From contig DXGW01000121.1 of assembly GCA_019113665.1 (NCBI GenBank), positions 1 through 17,263 of the forward strand: a stretch of DNA of 17,263 nt. The letters run 5' to 3'. The notes beneath the pieces were generated by a model. The model worked only from the letters and a program-made list of their open reading frames with translations, ran no database searches and was not told where the DNA came from. Position 1 is the first letter of the stretch, and each line of letters starts with the position of its first letter. The stretch comes from Candidatus Alistipes excrementipullorum. Lineage in GTDB: Bacteria > Bacteroidota > Bacteroidia > Bacteroidales > Rikenellaceae. Both the position numbers and the translations under genes were made by a program. Shown piece after piece: positions 8,701-15,254 of the stretch.

Positions 8701-8897
8701 TTGTCATGGTCCCAAAAACTCCACGTACCCACGTTATAACATTCGGGATACTTGCTGTTGGTCGAGCGGTAGCCCAACTGTGAGGCCTGCTGACGCGTGG
8801 TCTCGCCCAGCGTCATGCCGAATACGGGAAACAGGTCCTGCGCCGCGGCGCTTCCGCCGGCAAATAGCAGGAAGAACATTAACAGAAGTTTTTTCAT
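5760..8897 (-). CDS. Exported caspase-like (peptidase C14) protein with duplicated N-terminal module
   Basis: The product has 1045 residues. Residues 1-20 are a signal peptide (MKKLLLMFFLLF then AAAQ), so it should act outside the cytosol. Two related modules of about 160 residues follow (22-183 and 208-370), joined and ended by linkers rich in Ser, Ala, Gly and Gln. About 400-530 resembles WG-type repeats (SWGVIDQNGNQVLPF). About 550-665 is a helical, Gln/Glu/Arg-rich probable coiled coil, then a mixed domain to about 765. The C-terminal caspase fold (about 803-1045) has the dyad His883 in YYAGHG and Cys933 in MDSCFSG, both intact, the pattern of bacterial metacaspase-like peptidases. Family members usually cut after Arg or Lys, but specificity cannot be read here. 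The ATG overlaps the trmH stop in an ATGA, and the aminotransferase gene starts 6 bases after its end. Biological role unknown. Confidence 0.9.
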   Translation of the reverse strand: MKKLLLMFFLLFAGGSAAAQDLFPVFGMTLGETTRQQASQLGYRSTNSKYPECYNVGTWSFWDHDKDGVFEQLYLTYTDDLPAQWTSQGLSWSLSYDGWQSLLRRMGYTIEIKKHPSVGSFNGRSCLKAEFYATNPSNGLQFRLDFNYGNGNGEGYSTSSPSSLYCMTLVATRGSVRGSGTASTQSSYASTQSPVSPSQSAAPASGSLFPLQGIVLGETTRSQLEAQGHRATDKYPDYYHIETGNGTNLFCVNNNIVYKMSTILKSDVPPQWIKAGFDPSLSYDEWLSLFRSMGYSIEVRRAPTVGQYSGRSCLDARFIATDNKSGMRFDMEFKYGNDHGEGYSTSSKNSLFYFSVEATRGSLRGVGIASAGAGTSVAQASGSSAASSAQGPASAANTPKYREIAGLSENLRAVTPSGGGFVGFADAHDNLIIPVRYAHPTTGSASAERGRYFFVDGVSVVSDGNNSWGVIDQNGNQVLPFNYRVNAYCGLYEGDYFVFLGKFGSPNNGYKTFYMIDFAGNVLYKCKNTYNSKPIAKIKAFYNKTGKKIIEANRAAGRYDTVMAQIAEAKQAAADRSSQLYAQAQAEAARLRQQQLEQQRLENSFKAYAQKYVEEQINKWQIKGEYEKTSEWRARVNEATRRQKARQLTQEAESKFIAERSSRVKTSYAIDGAYDADNETYCISTSQFGKLLVPVPRSSAKQFRDQWQAITKTPRYFIEDDNLALASVTFRMPDGKEFRYSNRASLNYTVAQVEYNFNPIEIITDDDEPSPSGRQNISTTKLVAGTRSDVDITVPQGSKANPSTFAVIIANENYDNAGRVEFALNDGKTFKEYCSKTLGIPEKNIRLYDDATFVTIKRAINWIEQVVASYGPEAHVIFYYAGHGIPDEKTQHALLLPVDGIPTDPTTCYSVDRIYDRLGAMKAARVTVFMDSCFSGSQRSGQMLASARGVAIKARPMEPQGNMVVFTAAQGDETAYPYREKSHGLFTYFLLKKLQTTAGDVSLGELGDYITRNVKMESLTANDKSQTPSVKASAGLGDEWQSLKL
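7788..8276 (-). repeat. Second copy of the N-terminal module in the caspase-like gene
   Basis: This encodes residues 208-370. It shares with the first copy, in the same order, LFP, GETTR, a YP pair, LSYD, MGY, GRSCL, YGN, GEGYSTSS and ATRGS. The region after GETTR (about residues 228-262) has diverged most. I know no domain name for this module. Confidence 0.8.
8349..8834 (-). repeat. First copy of the N-terminal module in the caspase-like gene
   Basis: This encodes residues 22-183, directly after the signal peptide. It carries the same ordered motifs as the second copy, including GETTR near the start and GRSCL plus GEGYSTSS near the end. It differs by a DHDKDG loop (residues 63-68) that resembles a calcium-binding loop and is absent from copy two. 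Confidence 0.8.
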
Positions 8898-9586
8898 ATT
8901 TCGTCGAATTTTCGTTTCAATACGTTTTCATCGTCCCTGACGCACTCGCGCGCCCAGCGATAGAGCGTCGCCGCCTGCTCGAGAGGCGACATTTGCCAGT
9001 CGGGCACCTCGCGGCGCATGCGTTCCGAGAGCATGTAGACCAGTATGGCCGCCGATGCCGACACGTTAAGGCTCTCGACCATACCGCACATGGGTATGCG
9101 CAGGAACTCGTCGGCCCCTGCAATCACCTCGTCCGAGATGCCGGCATGCTCCGTCCCGAAGACCAGCGCGAACGGGCCGCGCGCCACATCGAACGTCTCG
9201 GGCGTACAGCTCTCGCGATGCGGCGTGGTGGCCACGATGCGGTATCCGCTGCCGCGCAGCGCCGCAAGGGCTTCGGCCGTAGATTCGTGGCGCACGATGT
9301 CGACCCACTTGTCGGTGCCGCGCACGATATTCGAACTGGGGTTGAACTCGCACAGGGTCTCGACCGTATGCATCGCCTGCACACCGAATGCCTCGCAATG
9401 GCGGACCAGTGCACTGGCATTGTGAGGGTGGAACGTATTTTCGGCCAGCAAGGTCATGTAACGCGTACGCATTCCGACGGTCGACCGCAGGGTCTCCATG
9501 CGTTCGGGCATCATGAAACCAGCCAGATAGCCGGTCCGCTCGGCATACCACTCGACAGAGTGCGCGTCACTTACGGTATTTTTCAT
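8894..9586 (-). CDS. trmH: tRNA (guanosine-2'-O-)-methyltransferase TrmH, SPOUT family
   Basis: The product is 230 residues from the ATG at 9586. A TTG three codons earlier (9595) is possible but less likely. The three SPOUT motifs are present: NASALVRHCEAFG (56-68), FGTEHAG (143-149) and the knotted segment IPMCGMVESLNVSAS (164-178), where the cofactor binds. Arg62 in motif 1 is the expected catalytic arginine. Length and motif wording fit TrmH, which methylates the ribose of G18 in tRNA, better than the longer RlmB-type 23S enzymes, but other SpoU targets cannot be excluded. The start lies inside the end of rsgA (20-base overlap) and the stop overlaps the caspase-like start. Confidence 0.87.
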   Translation of the reverse strand: MKNTVSDAHSVEWYAERTGYLAGFMMPERMETLRSTVGMRTRYMTLLAENTFHPHNASALVRHCEAFGVQAMHTVETLCEFNPSSNIVRGTDKWVDIVRHESTAEALAALRGSGYRIVATTPHRESCTPETFDVARGPFALVFGTEHAGISDEVIAGADEFLRIPMCGMVESLNVSASAAILVYMLSERMRREVPDWQMSPLEQAATLYRWARECVRDDENVLKRKFDEI

Positions 9587-10499
9587 CTTCGTCAAGGATT
9601 TTCAGATAACTTTCATAACGCGACCACGCCACCTCGCCGCGCTCGACAGCCGCGATCACGGCACAGTCGGGTTCATGCGTATGGGTGCAGTTGTAGAACC
9701 GGCACTGCGGGGCATGACGCATCATGTCGGGAAAATAACGGCACAGCTCGGCGTCCTCGATGTCGATAAGGCCGAAACCCTTGATGCCGGGGGTGTCTAT
9801 GATGAAACCGCCGCCGCAGAGCGGGTACATGGTCGAGAAGGTGGTCGTATGCCGCCCCTTGAGGTGGCTCTGCGATATCTCGCCGGTACGCACCTCGAAC
9901 GACGGGTCGAGCGCCCCGATGAGCGTCGACTTGCCGACACCCGAATTGCCCGCCACAAGGGTCGTACGGCCGGCAACCAGTTCACGCACGGCATCGAGCC
10001 CGTCGCCGTTGAGCGCCGATATCTCCAGCACGTCGTAACCCGCCCCCTCATATGTCGCACGGAAGGCCTCCGCCTCGTCCCGGATACCTGCAGTCAGGTC
10101 CGACTTGGCAAGGAGTATGGTCACGGGTACCGAATAGGCCTCGCACGTAACCAGGAAACGGTCCACGAATTCGGGCGCCGTGCGCGGCGATGCGAGCGTC
10201 ACCACCAGCAGTGCCCGGTCGATGTTGGCCGCAATGATATGCGACTCCTTCGATAGGTTTGACGCTCGACGTATGATGTAGTTGCGGCGCGGGTCAATGT
10301 CCTCGATGACGAAGTCGCCGCCGTCGTCCGAGACGGAGACCATGTCGCCCACGACTACCGGGTTGGTCGAGCGGGCACCGCGCAGTCGCATGCGCCCGCG
10401 CATACGGCAACGGTACCTGGCACCGTCGTCGGCCATAACGTCGTACCAGCTTCCGGTGGCGCAGACAACCACGCCGGCAAATCTCTCCCGGTCAGACAT
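9567..10499 (-). CDS. rsgA: Ribosome small subunit-dependent GTPase A
   Basis: RsgA is a circularly permuted GTPase that assists late maturation of the 30S subunit. The 310 residues show an N-terminal OB-fold (about 1-75), the permuted GTPase domain with the G4-position sequence AKSD (131-134) before the P-loop GNSGVGKST (184-192), DTPG (235-238), and a C-terminal zinc site Cys266, Cys271, His273, Cys279 with the family spacing. The G4 motif has Ala where NKxD has Asn. The start ATG lies within the end of the CvpA-like gene (8-base overlap) and its end overlaps trmH, so it is in the middle of a coupled operon. Confidence 0.94.
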   Translation of the reverse strand: MSDRERFAGVVVCATGSWYDVMADDGARYRCRMRGRMRLRGARSTNPVVVGDMVSVSDDGGDFVIEDIDPRRNYIIRRASNLSKESHIIAANIDRALLVVTLASPRTAPEFVDRFLVTCEAYSVPVTILLAKSDLTAGIRDEAEAFRATYEGAGYDVLEISALNGDGLDAVRELVAGRTTLVAGNSGVGKSTLIGALDPSFEVRTGEISQSHLKGRHTTTFSTMYPLCGGGFIIDTPGIKGFGLIDIEDAELCRYFPDMMRHAPQCRFYNCTHTHEPDCAVIAAVERGEVAWSRYESYLKILDEDEKYRK

Positions 10500-11013
10500 C
10501 TATATCCGCTTTTTTGACAATGTCGTCGACCGCAGAGTCGATATCGGCCTTGTCGAAGAATTTGAACACGCTCTCGGTGGCATCGCACAACGGATAGTAG
10601 AACAACGAATTGCCGAGGCTCTTGCGCGAGATGAACCGTCCGTTGCCATTGAGAGAGTTGAAGGCCGTGCAGAGAATGCCGACCACAAGGGCCGCCTTGA
10701 GCAGCGACAGCAGCATGCCGAACAGCGAGTCGAAGATGCCCAGCCCCACGAAATCGAAAAGACTCTTGACCAGACGGCCGAGTATCGCTATGATTATCAG
10801 CACGGCGACAAATACCGTCAGGAAACCTGCCGCAAAGGCGTAACGCCCCTCGACATGCAGCCAGGCGCCGACGCTGTCGCCCAACTTCGCGGCCAGCCAT
10901 ATGCCGACGCCTATGGCCGCAAGACCGCACAACTGTATCACAAAACCACGCCGCCAGCCGCCGACAAGCGCGACGACGGCAATTATGCATACCGCGATGT
11001 CAAATACATTCAT
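10492..11013 (-). CDS. CvpA family membrane protein
   Basis: The product has 173 residues with four hydrophobic segments at about 4-22, 25-45, 60-82 and 88-117, then a polar C-terminal tail rich in Asp and Lys. An early GGWRRGF motif after the first helix and a central Gly/Leu-rich pair of helices are typical of the CvpA family, named for a role in colicin V export in E. coli; in most bacteria the function is unclear and linked to envelope integrity. It is the first gene of the operon, with a -7 box about 57 bases before the ATG. It overlaps rsgA by 8 bases. Confidence 0.82.
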   Translation of the reverse strand: MNVFDIAVCIIAVVALVGGWRRGFVIQLCGLAAIGVGIWLAAKLGDSVGAWLHVEGRYAFAAGFLTVFVAVLIIIAILGRLVKSLFDFVGLGIFDSLFGMLLSLLKAALVVGILCTAFNSLNGNGRFISRKSLGNSLFYYPLCDATESVFKFFDKADIDSAVDDIVKKADIDV

Positions 11014-11069
11014 ATCGTGAACAGGTAAAAAACAGGCGACATAATGGTCGCTTTGTCACATAACACGTA

Positions 11070-11077
11070 CAAAGTTA
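11070..11077 (-). promoter_or_regulatory. -7 promoter box (TAACTTTG) for the cvpA-like/rsgA/trmH/caspase operon
   Basis: Read on the minus strand this is TAACTTTG followed by TAC, an exact TAnnTTTG match. It predicts a leader of about 50 bases before the ATG at 11013. It is the only plausible box found for the five genes down to 4554, since every internal junction overlaps or is under 10 bases. Confidence 0.6.
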
Positions 11078-11098
11078 GCGTATTTTTTCGTTTATTCA

Positions 11099-11106
11099 TA
11101 TATTTG
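11099..11106 (+). promoter_or_regulatory. -7 promoter box (TATATTTG) for the GH2 gene
   Basis: TATATTTG followed by TACA, 20 bases before the ATG at 11127. A TTAG at 11075-11078 lies 20 bases upstream and is a three-of-four match to the -33 TTTG; it overlaps the opposing box of the cvpA-like operon. The 14-base core is identical to that of nfo. Confidence 0.65.
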
Positions 11107-11126
11107 TACAGCAAATTCAAAGAGAG

Positions 11127-13106
11127 ATGAAACGATACATTGCCATTCTGCTGTCGATGCTTGCCTTCCTCTCCGCAGAAGGCCGTGAGATATACTCGCT
11201 AAACAACTACTGGCGCTTCTTCTTCAAGAACGAGAACACGAGCGACGTGGCCCGATTCATAAACCTCCCGCACACGTGGAACCTCGACGCCATGACAGGA
11301 CGCGGCAGTTACGTACAGAGCACGGGCAACTACCTGCGCGACCTTTACATTCCGTCGGAATGGGAGGGCAAAAGACTCTTCCTGCGCTTCTACGGAGTGC
11401 AGAGCGTAGCCGACGTATTCGTCAACGGCGAACATGCCGGCGAGCACCGCGGCGGCTGGACGGCTTTCACCATCGAGATAACCGACAAGGTGCGTTACGG
11501 CAGCGACAACCTGCTGCACGTCATGGTCAGCAACGCATACGAGAACGACGTACTGCCCGTTTCGACCGAGATGAACCTCTACGGAGGCATCTACCGCGAT
11601 GTCGAGCTGATAGTCACCGACCGCACCATCATAAGCCCGACGTTCTACGGCACCGACGGGCTTCTTGTCAAACAGACGTCCGTAACCCGCGACAAGGTCG
11701 ACGCCAGCGTCGTACTCTACCTCTCCTCGCCCAAGGAGAGCAGCTGCAACGTCAGCATCTCCATCATAGGGCCCGACGGATACGTCGCCGTAAGCCGTGA
11801 GACGAAGGCCAAGGCCGACGGCAAGGCGGTGAACATACCCTTCACCATCGAGAACCCGGAACTCTGGAGCACGGGCCGCCCCAACCTCTATACGGTCGAG
11901 GCCGTAGCCGGCACCGACACTGTCCGCACGCGTACCGGGTTCAGGTGCATCGAGGTAACCCCCGAAAAGCACTTCATGCTGAACGGCAAGACCGTTCCAG
12001 TCCGCGGCGTGACGCTGTACCATGACCGCCTGCCCGCAGGAAACGCCCTGACGGAAAAGGACTACGAGAGCGACCTGCGTATCATACGCGACATGGGCGC
12101 CAACGCCATCAGGTCGGCAACGGCTCCGCACATGCAGTATCTCTACGACCGCTGCGACGAGGAGGGCATGCTCGTATGGATCGACTTCCCGCTGACGCAA
12201 AGCCCCTTCCCGGGAGACATAGCCTACATCGACACCGACCGTTTCAAGGACAACGGCCGCAGGCAGGTACAGGAGATCATCGCCCAGAACTACAACCACC
12301 CCTCGGTTGTGATGTGGGGTGTATTCTCGCTGATCAAGCCTCGCGGCAACGGCATTCTGGAGTATGTCCGCGAGCTGAACGGCATCGCCAAAAAGTTCGA
12401 TGCCTCGCGTCCGACGGTGGCGTGCAGCAACCAGGACGGCGACATCAACTTCATCACCGACCTCATCGTATGGCAGCAGAGCTACGGCTGGGACAAGGGC
12501 AAGATCTCCGACTTCAAGCTGTGGACCAACCTGCTTTCAGAGCAGTGGGGTCACCTGCGGCAGGCAATATGCTACGGTGCCAACAGTGCCGTGGGCGAGC
12601 CGTCGGACATCATCGTGAAGATCAAGAACCGCCAGAACCTGATACCCGAGATATGGCAGACGCGCTTCCACGAGGGATACGTGGCCGAGCTCGCCGATGA
12701 CGACCTCTTCTGGGGCATCTGGATAAACAACATGTTCGATTTCGGTTCGACGCGCTACTTCTCGGGAGTGCTGAACGCCGGTCTGGGAGGGTTCGACCAC
12801 ACCAGGCTCAAGGACATATACTATCTCTACCGGGCCATGTGGAACACCTCGTCGCCGACGCTGCACATCAAGGGCAAGACCCGCCAGTACAGCAACAGTA
12901 CGGCACAGAGCGTGAAGTTCTATTCGTCATCGTGCAACCCGATACTGACGATCAACGGCGATACGGTCAGGACACACCGTACGGGACCGTGCCTCTTCGT
13001 TTCGGACACGATACAGATGCGCGGCAGCAACGCCATAGCCGTATCGGCCGACGGGGCTTCGGACAGCACGACGCTTACAATCGGCAATCTCTTAAAACAC
13101 CGATAG
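11127..13106 (+). CDS. Secreted glycoside hydrolase family 2-like protein, catalytic glutamates replaced
   Basis: The 659-residue product has the GH2 (beta-galactosidase-like) layout: signal peptide (1-19), sugar-binding jelly roll (about 22-163, with SYVQSTGNYLRDLYIP and GGIYRDVEL), Ig-like domain (165-273), TIM barrel (275-570) and a C-terminal DUF4982-like beta domain (575-659). The barrel still carries family landmarks such as RGV, MGANAIR, NHPSVVMWGV and NMFDFG. Active sites are changed: the acid/base Asn-Glu after WGV is now Ser401-Leu402 (preceded by Phe), the nucleophile Glu of SEYG is Cys482 in ICYG, and the conserved His after NxIRxx is Thr332. The reading frame is intact with no frameshift, so this looks like a maintained pseudoenzyme, perhaps a glycan-binding protein, rather than a decaying gene. 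It has its own promoter and overlaps the WbqC-like gene by 32 bases at the 3' ends. Confidence 0.88.
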   Translation: MKRYIAILLSMLAFLSAEGREIYSLNNYWRFFFKNENTSDVARFINLPHTWNLDAMTGRGSYVQSTGNYLRDLYIPSEWEGKRLFLRFYGVQSVADVFVNGEHAGEHRGGWTAFTIEITDKVRYGSDNLLHVMVSNAYENDVLPVSTEMNLYGGIYRDVELIVTDRTIISPTFYGTDGLLVKQTSVTRDKVDASVVLYLSSPKESSCNVSISIIGPDGYVAVSRETKAKADGKAVNIPFTIENPELWSTGRPNLYTVEAVAGTDTVRTRTGFRCIEVTPEKHFMLNGKTVPVRGVTLYHDRLPAGNALTEKDYESDLRIIRDMGANAIRSATAPHMQYLYDRCDEEGMLVWIDFPLTQSPFPGDIAYIDTDRFKDNGRRQVQEIIAQNYNHPSVVMWGVFSLIKPRGNGILEYVRELNGIAKKFDASRPTVACSNQDGDINFITDLIVWQQSYGWDKGKISDFKLWTNLLSEQWGHLRQAICYGANSAVGEPSDIIVKIKNRQNLIPEIWQTRFHEGYVAELADDDLFWGIWINNMFDFGSTRYFSGVLNAGLGGFDHTRLKDIYYLYRAMWNTSSPTLHIKGKTRQYSNSTAQSVKFYSSSCNPILTINGDTVRTHRTGPCLFVSDTIQMRGSNAIAVSADGASDSTTLTIGNLLKHR

Positions 13107-13680
13107 ACGACGGGCCCTCGGACATGAGAAGGTCGAGGAACGAAAGGTTAGGGACAAAGGGCCAGCGGTCCGAGAAGAGCTGGAAGTAACGGGGAGAGAC
13201 CATGCGGCTCTCCCTTTTTTTCAGGCGCAGGTCCGTATCGCCGGGCGCGGCCTCGACATAAGCCTCCGAGAAACGCAGCTCCGCATCGATCCCCGCCGCC
13301 TTGAGCAGCAGCCGTGTAAGTTCGGTATTGTAATCTGCGAGAAACTCGTAATGCCGCGTATAGAACGGCTCCAGCATCGGGGCATAATAGTCGAAATAGG
13401 GAGACGACCGGTATGCCGACAGAATCGCCACCCAATGCTGGTGCTGCCACCGTTTCGAATAGTCGATGCGCATGTCACGCATCGGGGTGCGCGGGCGGTT
13501 GGCGTTGCACACGTGAACCGAGAGTTCCATCACCCCGTTGGCAGTCATTATGCGGGCGCGGTTGCGCTCCGAGCGCTTGACGTAGTTTTCGTGCAGGTCG
13601 ATGACGCAATCGCCGCCATGCTGCGCCAGATGGGCGAAATATTCGACCGAACCGAGATATGTCGAAGGTAGGATAATCAT
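13075..13680 (-). CDS. WbqC-like family protein
   Basis: This 201-residue cytosolic protein begins with a strand and YLGSVEYFAHL, followed by HENYVKRSERNRARIMTANG and SVHVCNA. That order of motifs matches WbqC-like proteins, named from an O-antigen gene cluster and of undefined biochemistry. It has no signal peptide or transmembrane segment. The ATG lies 10 bases after the ispG stop, so it is probably co-transcribed with ispG. Its last 32 bases lie within the end of the convergent GH2 gene. Confidence 0.8.
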   Translation of the reverse strand: MIILPSTYLGSVEYFAHLAQHGGDCVIDLHENYVKRSERNRARIMTANGVMELSVHVCNANRPRTPMRDMRIDYSKRWQHQHWVAILSAYRSSPYFDYYAPMLEPFYTRHYEFLADYNTELTRLLLKAAGIDAELRFSEAYVEAAPGDTDLRLKKRESRMVSPRYFQLFSDRWPFVPNLSFLDLLMSEGPSSIGVLRDCRL

Positions 13681-13690
13681 GCCGCAAACA

Positions 13691-15175
13691 TCATTCGGGG
13701 TCGTTCCACTTGCCGTCTGCCCTGATCAGCGCCACCAAACGGTCCAGCGCCTCCTCCTGGGGAATGTTGCGCTCGACGATCTCGCGGCCGCGGTAGAGGG
13801 TTATGCGCCCGGCTGCCGCGCCGACATAGCCGTAATCGGCATCAGCCATCTCGCCCGGGCCGTTCACGATACACCCCATGACCCCTATTTTCAGATTCTT
13901 CAGATGCGACGTCCGCGCCTTGATGCGGGCCAGCGTACCCTCTATGTCGTAGAGCGTGCGTCCGCAGCTCGGGCAGGCGATGTATTCGGTGTGCGACATG
14001 CGCACGCGCGAGGCCTGGAGTATGTCGAGTTCCACCTCGCGCAACTGCTCCGGGGTGAAATACGGCGACTCGATCCATAAGCCGTCGGCAAGCCCGTCGA
14101 TGAAGAGCAGTCCCATGTCGGCAGCGGCCTTCACGGCCAGCGTTTCGAGCGAACGGTCGTCGTAACGGCGCTTCACCACCACGGGTTCGTCGCTGTGGAG
14201 GTTGAGAATGGCCGCACGCAGTTCGGCGGTCGGGTTTGCCGATACGGACTCGATTATGCGGAATTCGGAAGTTATCTCGTCATGCACGACCGGCATGGCC
14301 ACGCGGCTGCGGCGGCGGTATTCCGTCGGCGAGTATGCCGAAGCGTCGGGGACGGGGAACCCGCCCTCGCGCGAGGAGAAGTAATCCACAAGCATCTGCG
14401 CCACCAGCACCTCGTTCTCGGGCGGCTCGGTAAGCGACACGCGGATCGTGTCGCCGATACCGTCGGCCATCAGCGCACCGATACCCACGGCGCTCTTGAT
14501 GCGGCCCTCGATGCCGTTGCCGGCCTCGGTTACGCCGAGATGGATCGGGAAATACATCTGCTCGCGCTCCATGGCCTCCGTCAGCAGGCGGTAGGCATAC
14601 ACCATCACGCGGGTATTGCTCGACTTCATCGACACCACCACCTGGTCGAAGTCGCAGCGGCGGCAGATGCGCAGGAACTCCATTGCCGACTCGACCATAC
14701 CCTGCGGCGTGTCGCCCCAGCGGTCGAAGACATGGCGTGCCAGCGACCCGTGGTTCACGCCTATGCGCAGGGCCACGCCGCGTTCGCGGCACTGGGCGAT
14801 AAGAGCCTCCAGTTCGCCGTTCGACGTACGGTAGTTGCCTGGATTGATACGCACCTTGTCGACATACTGCGCCGCGATCGAAGCCACCTCGGGGGCGAAG
14901 TGTATGTCGGCCACGACAGCGGTATCGAAACCGTCGGCGCGCAGCCTTTCGACAATATTCCGCAGGTTTTCGCCTTCGCGGCGCCCCTGTGCCGTGAGCC
15001 GCACGATCGGTGCGCCCGCCCGCGCAATACGCTCGACCTGAGCCACACTCGCCGCGGTATCGGCCGTCGGCGTATTGGTCATGGATTGTACGGCCACGGG
15101 ATTGCCGCCGCCGATCGTCACACTGCCGATGCGCACCTCCGAACTGCGGCGGCGCTGATATTTCTCGATATTCAT
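13691..15175 (-). CDS. ispG: 4-hydroxy-3-methylbut-2-en-1-yl diphosphate synthase (IspG/GcpE)
   Basis: IspG converts the cyclic diphosphate MEcPP to HMBPP in the non-mevalonate isoprenoid pathway, using a [4Fe-4S] cluster. The 494 residues comprise a TIM barrel (about 1-265, with VAVQSMTNT, VADIHF, RINPGN and GVTEAG), an inserted domain (about 265-390), and the cluster domain with Cys401 and Cys404 in CPSC, Cys435 in GVMGC and Glu442 in NGPGE, the expected ligands. The insert is the plant/Chlamydia/Bacteroidota form, as the E. coli enzyme of about 372 residues lacks it. The insert seems shorter than in many Bacteroidetes. It is first in a two-gene unit with the WbqC-like gene, and a -7 box lies 18 bases before the ATG. 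Confidence 0.96.
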   Translation of the reverse strand: MNIEKYQRRRSSEVRIGSVTIGGGNPVAVQSMTNTPTADTAASVAQVERIARAGAPIVRLTAQGRREGENLRNIVERLRADGFDTAVVADIHFAPEVASIAAQYVDKVRINPGNYRTSNGELEALIAQCRERGVALRIGVNHGSLARHVFDRWGDTPQGMVESAMEFLRICRRCDFDQVVVSMKSSNTRVMVYAYRLLTEAMEREQMYFPIHLGVTEAGNGIEGRIKSAVGIGALMADGIGDTIRVSLTEPPENEVLVAQMLVDYFSSREGGFPVPDASAYSPTEYRRRSRVAMPVVHDEITSEFRIIESVSANPTAELRAAILNLHSDEPVVVKRRYDDRSLETLAVKAAADMGLLFIDGLADGLWIESPYFTPEQLREVELDILQASRVRMSHTEYIACPSCGRTLYDIEGTLARIKARTSHLKNLKIGVMGCIVNGPGEMADADYGYVGAAAGRITLYRGREIVERNIPQEEALDRLVALIRADGKWNDPE

Positions 15176-15193
15176 CTCGTCTCGATTTTAAGG

Positions 15194-15201
15194 CAAAGTT
15201 A
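15194..15201 (-). promoter_or_regulatory. -7 promoter box (TAACTTTG) for ispG
   Basis: Read on the minus strand this is TAACTTTG, an exact TAnnTTTG match. It implies a leader of only about 13-15 bases before the ATG at 15175. No -33 TTTG is evident at the usual distance. Confidence 0.6.
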
Positions 15202-15242
15202 AAAAACTTTTTGCGGCGGGAGGCGCACACACGACTTTTTTC

Positions 15243-15250
15243 TATCTTTG
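15243..15250 (+). promoter_or_regulatory. -7 promoter box (TATCTTTG) for recG
   Basis: TATCTTTG is an exact TAnnTTTG match and is followed by TATTGTG, where GTG (15255) is the proposed recG start. Only four bases separate box and start codon, so transcription would begin at or next to the GTG. Confidence 0.6.
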
Positions 15251-15254
15251 TATT

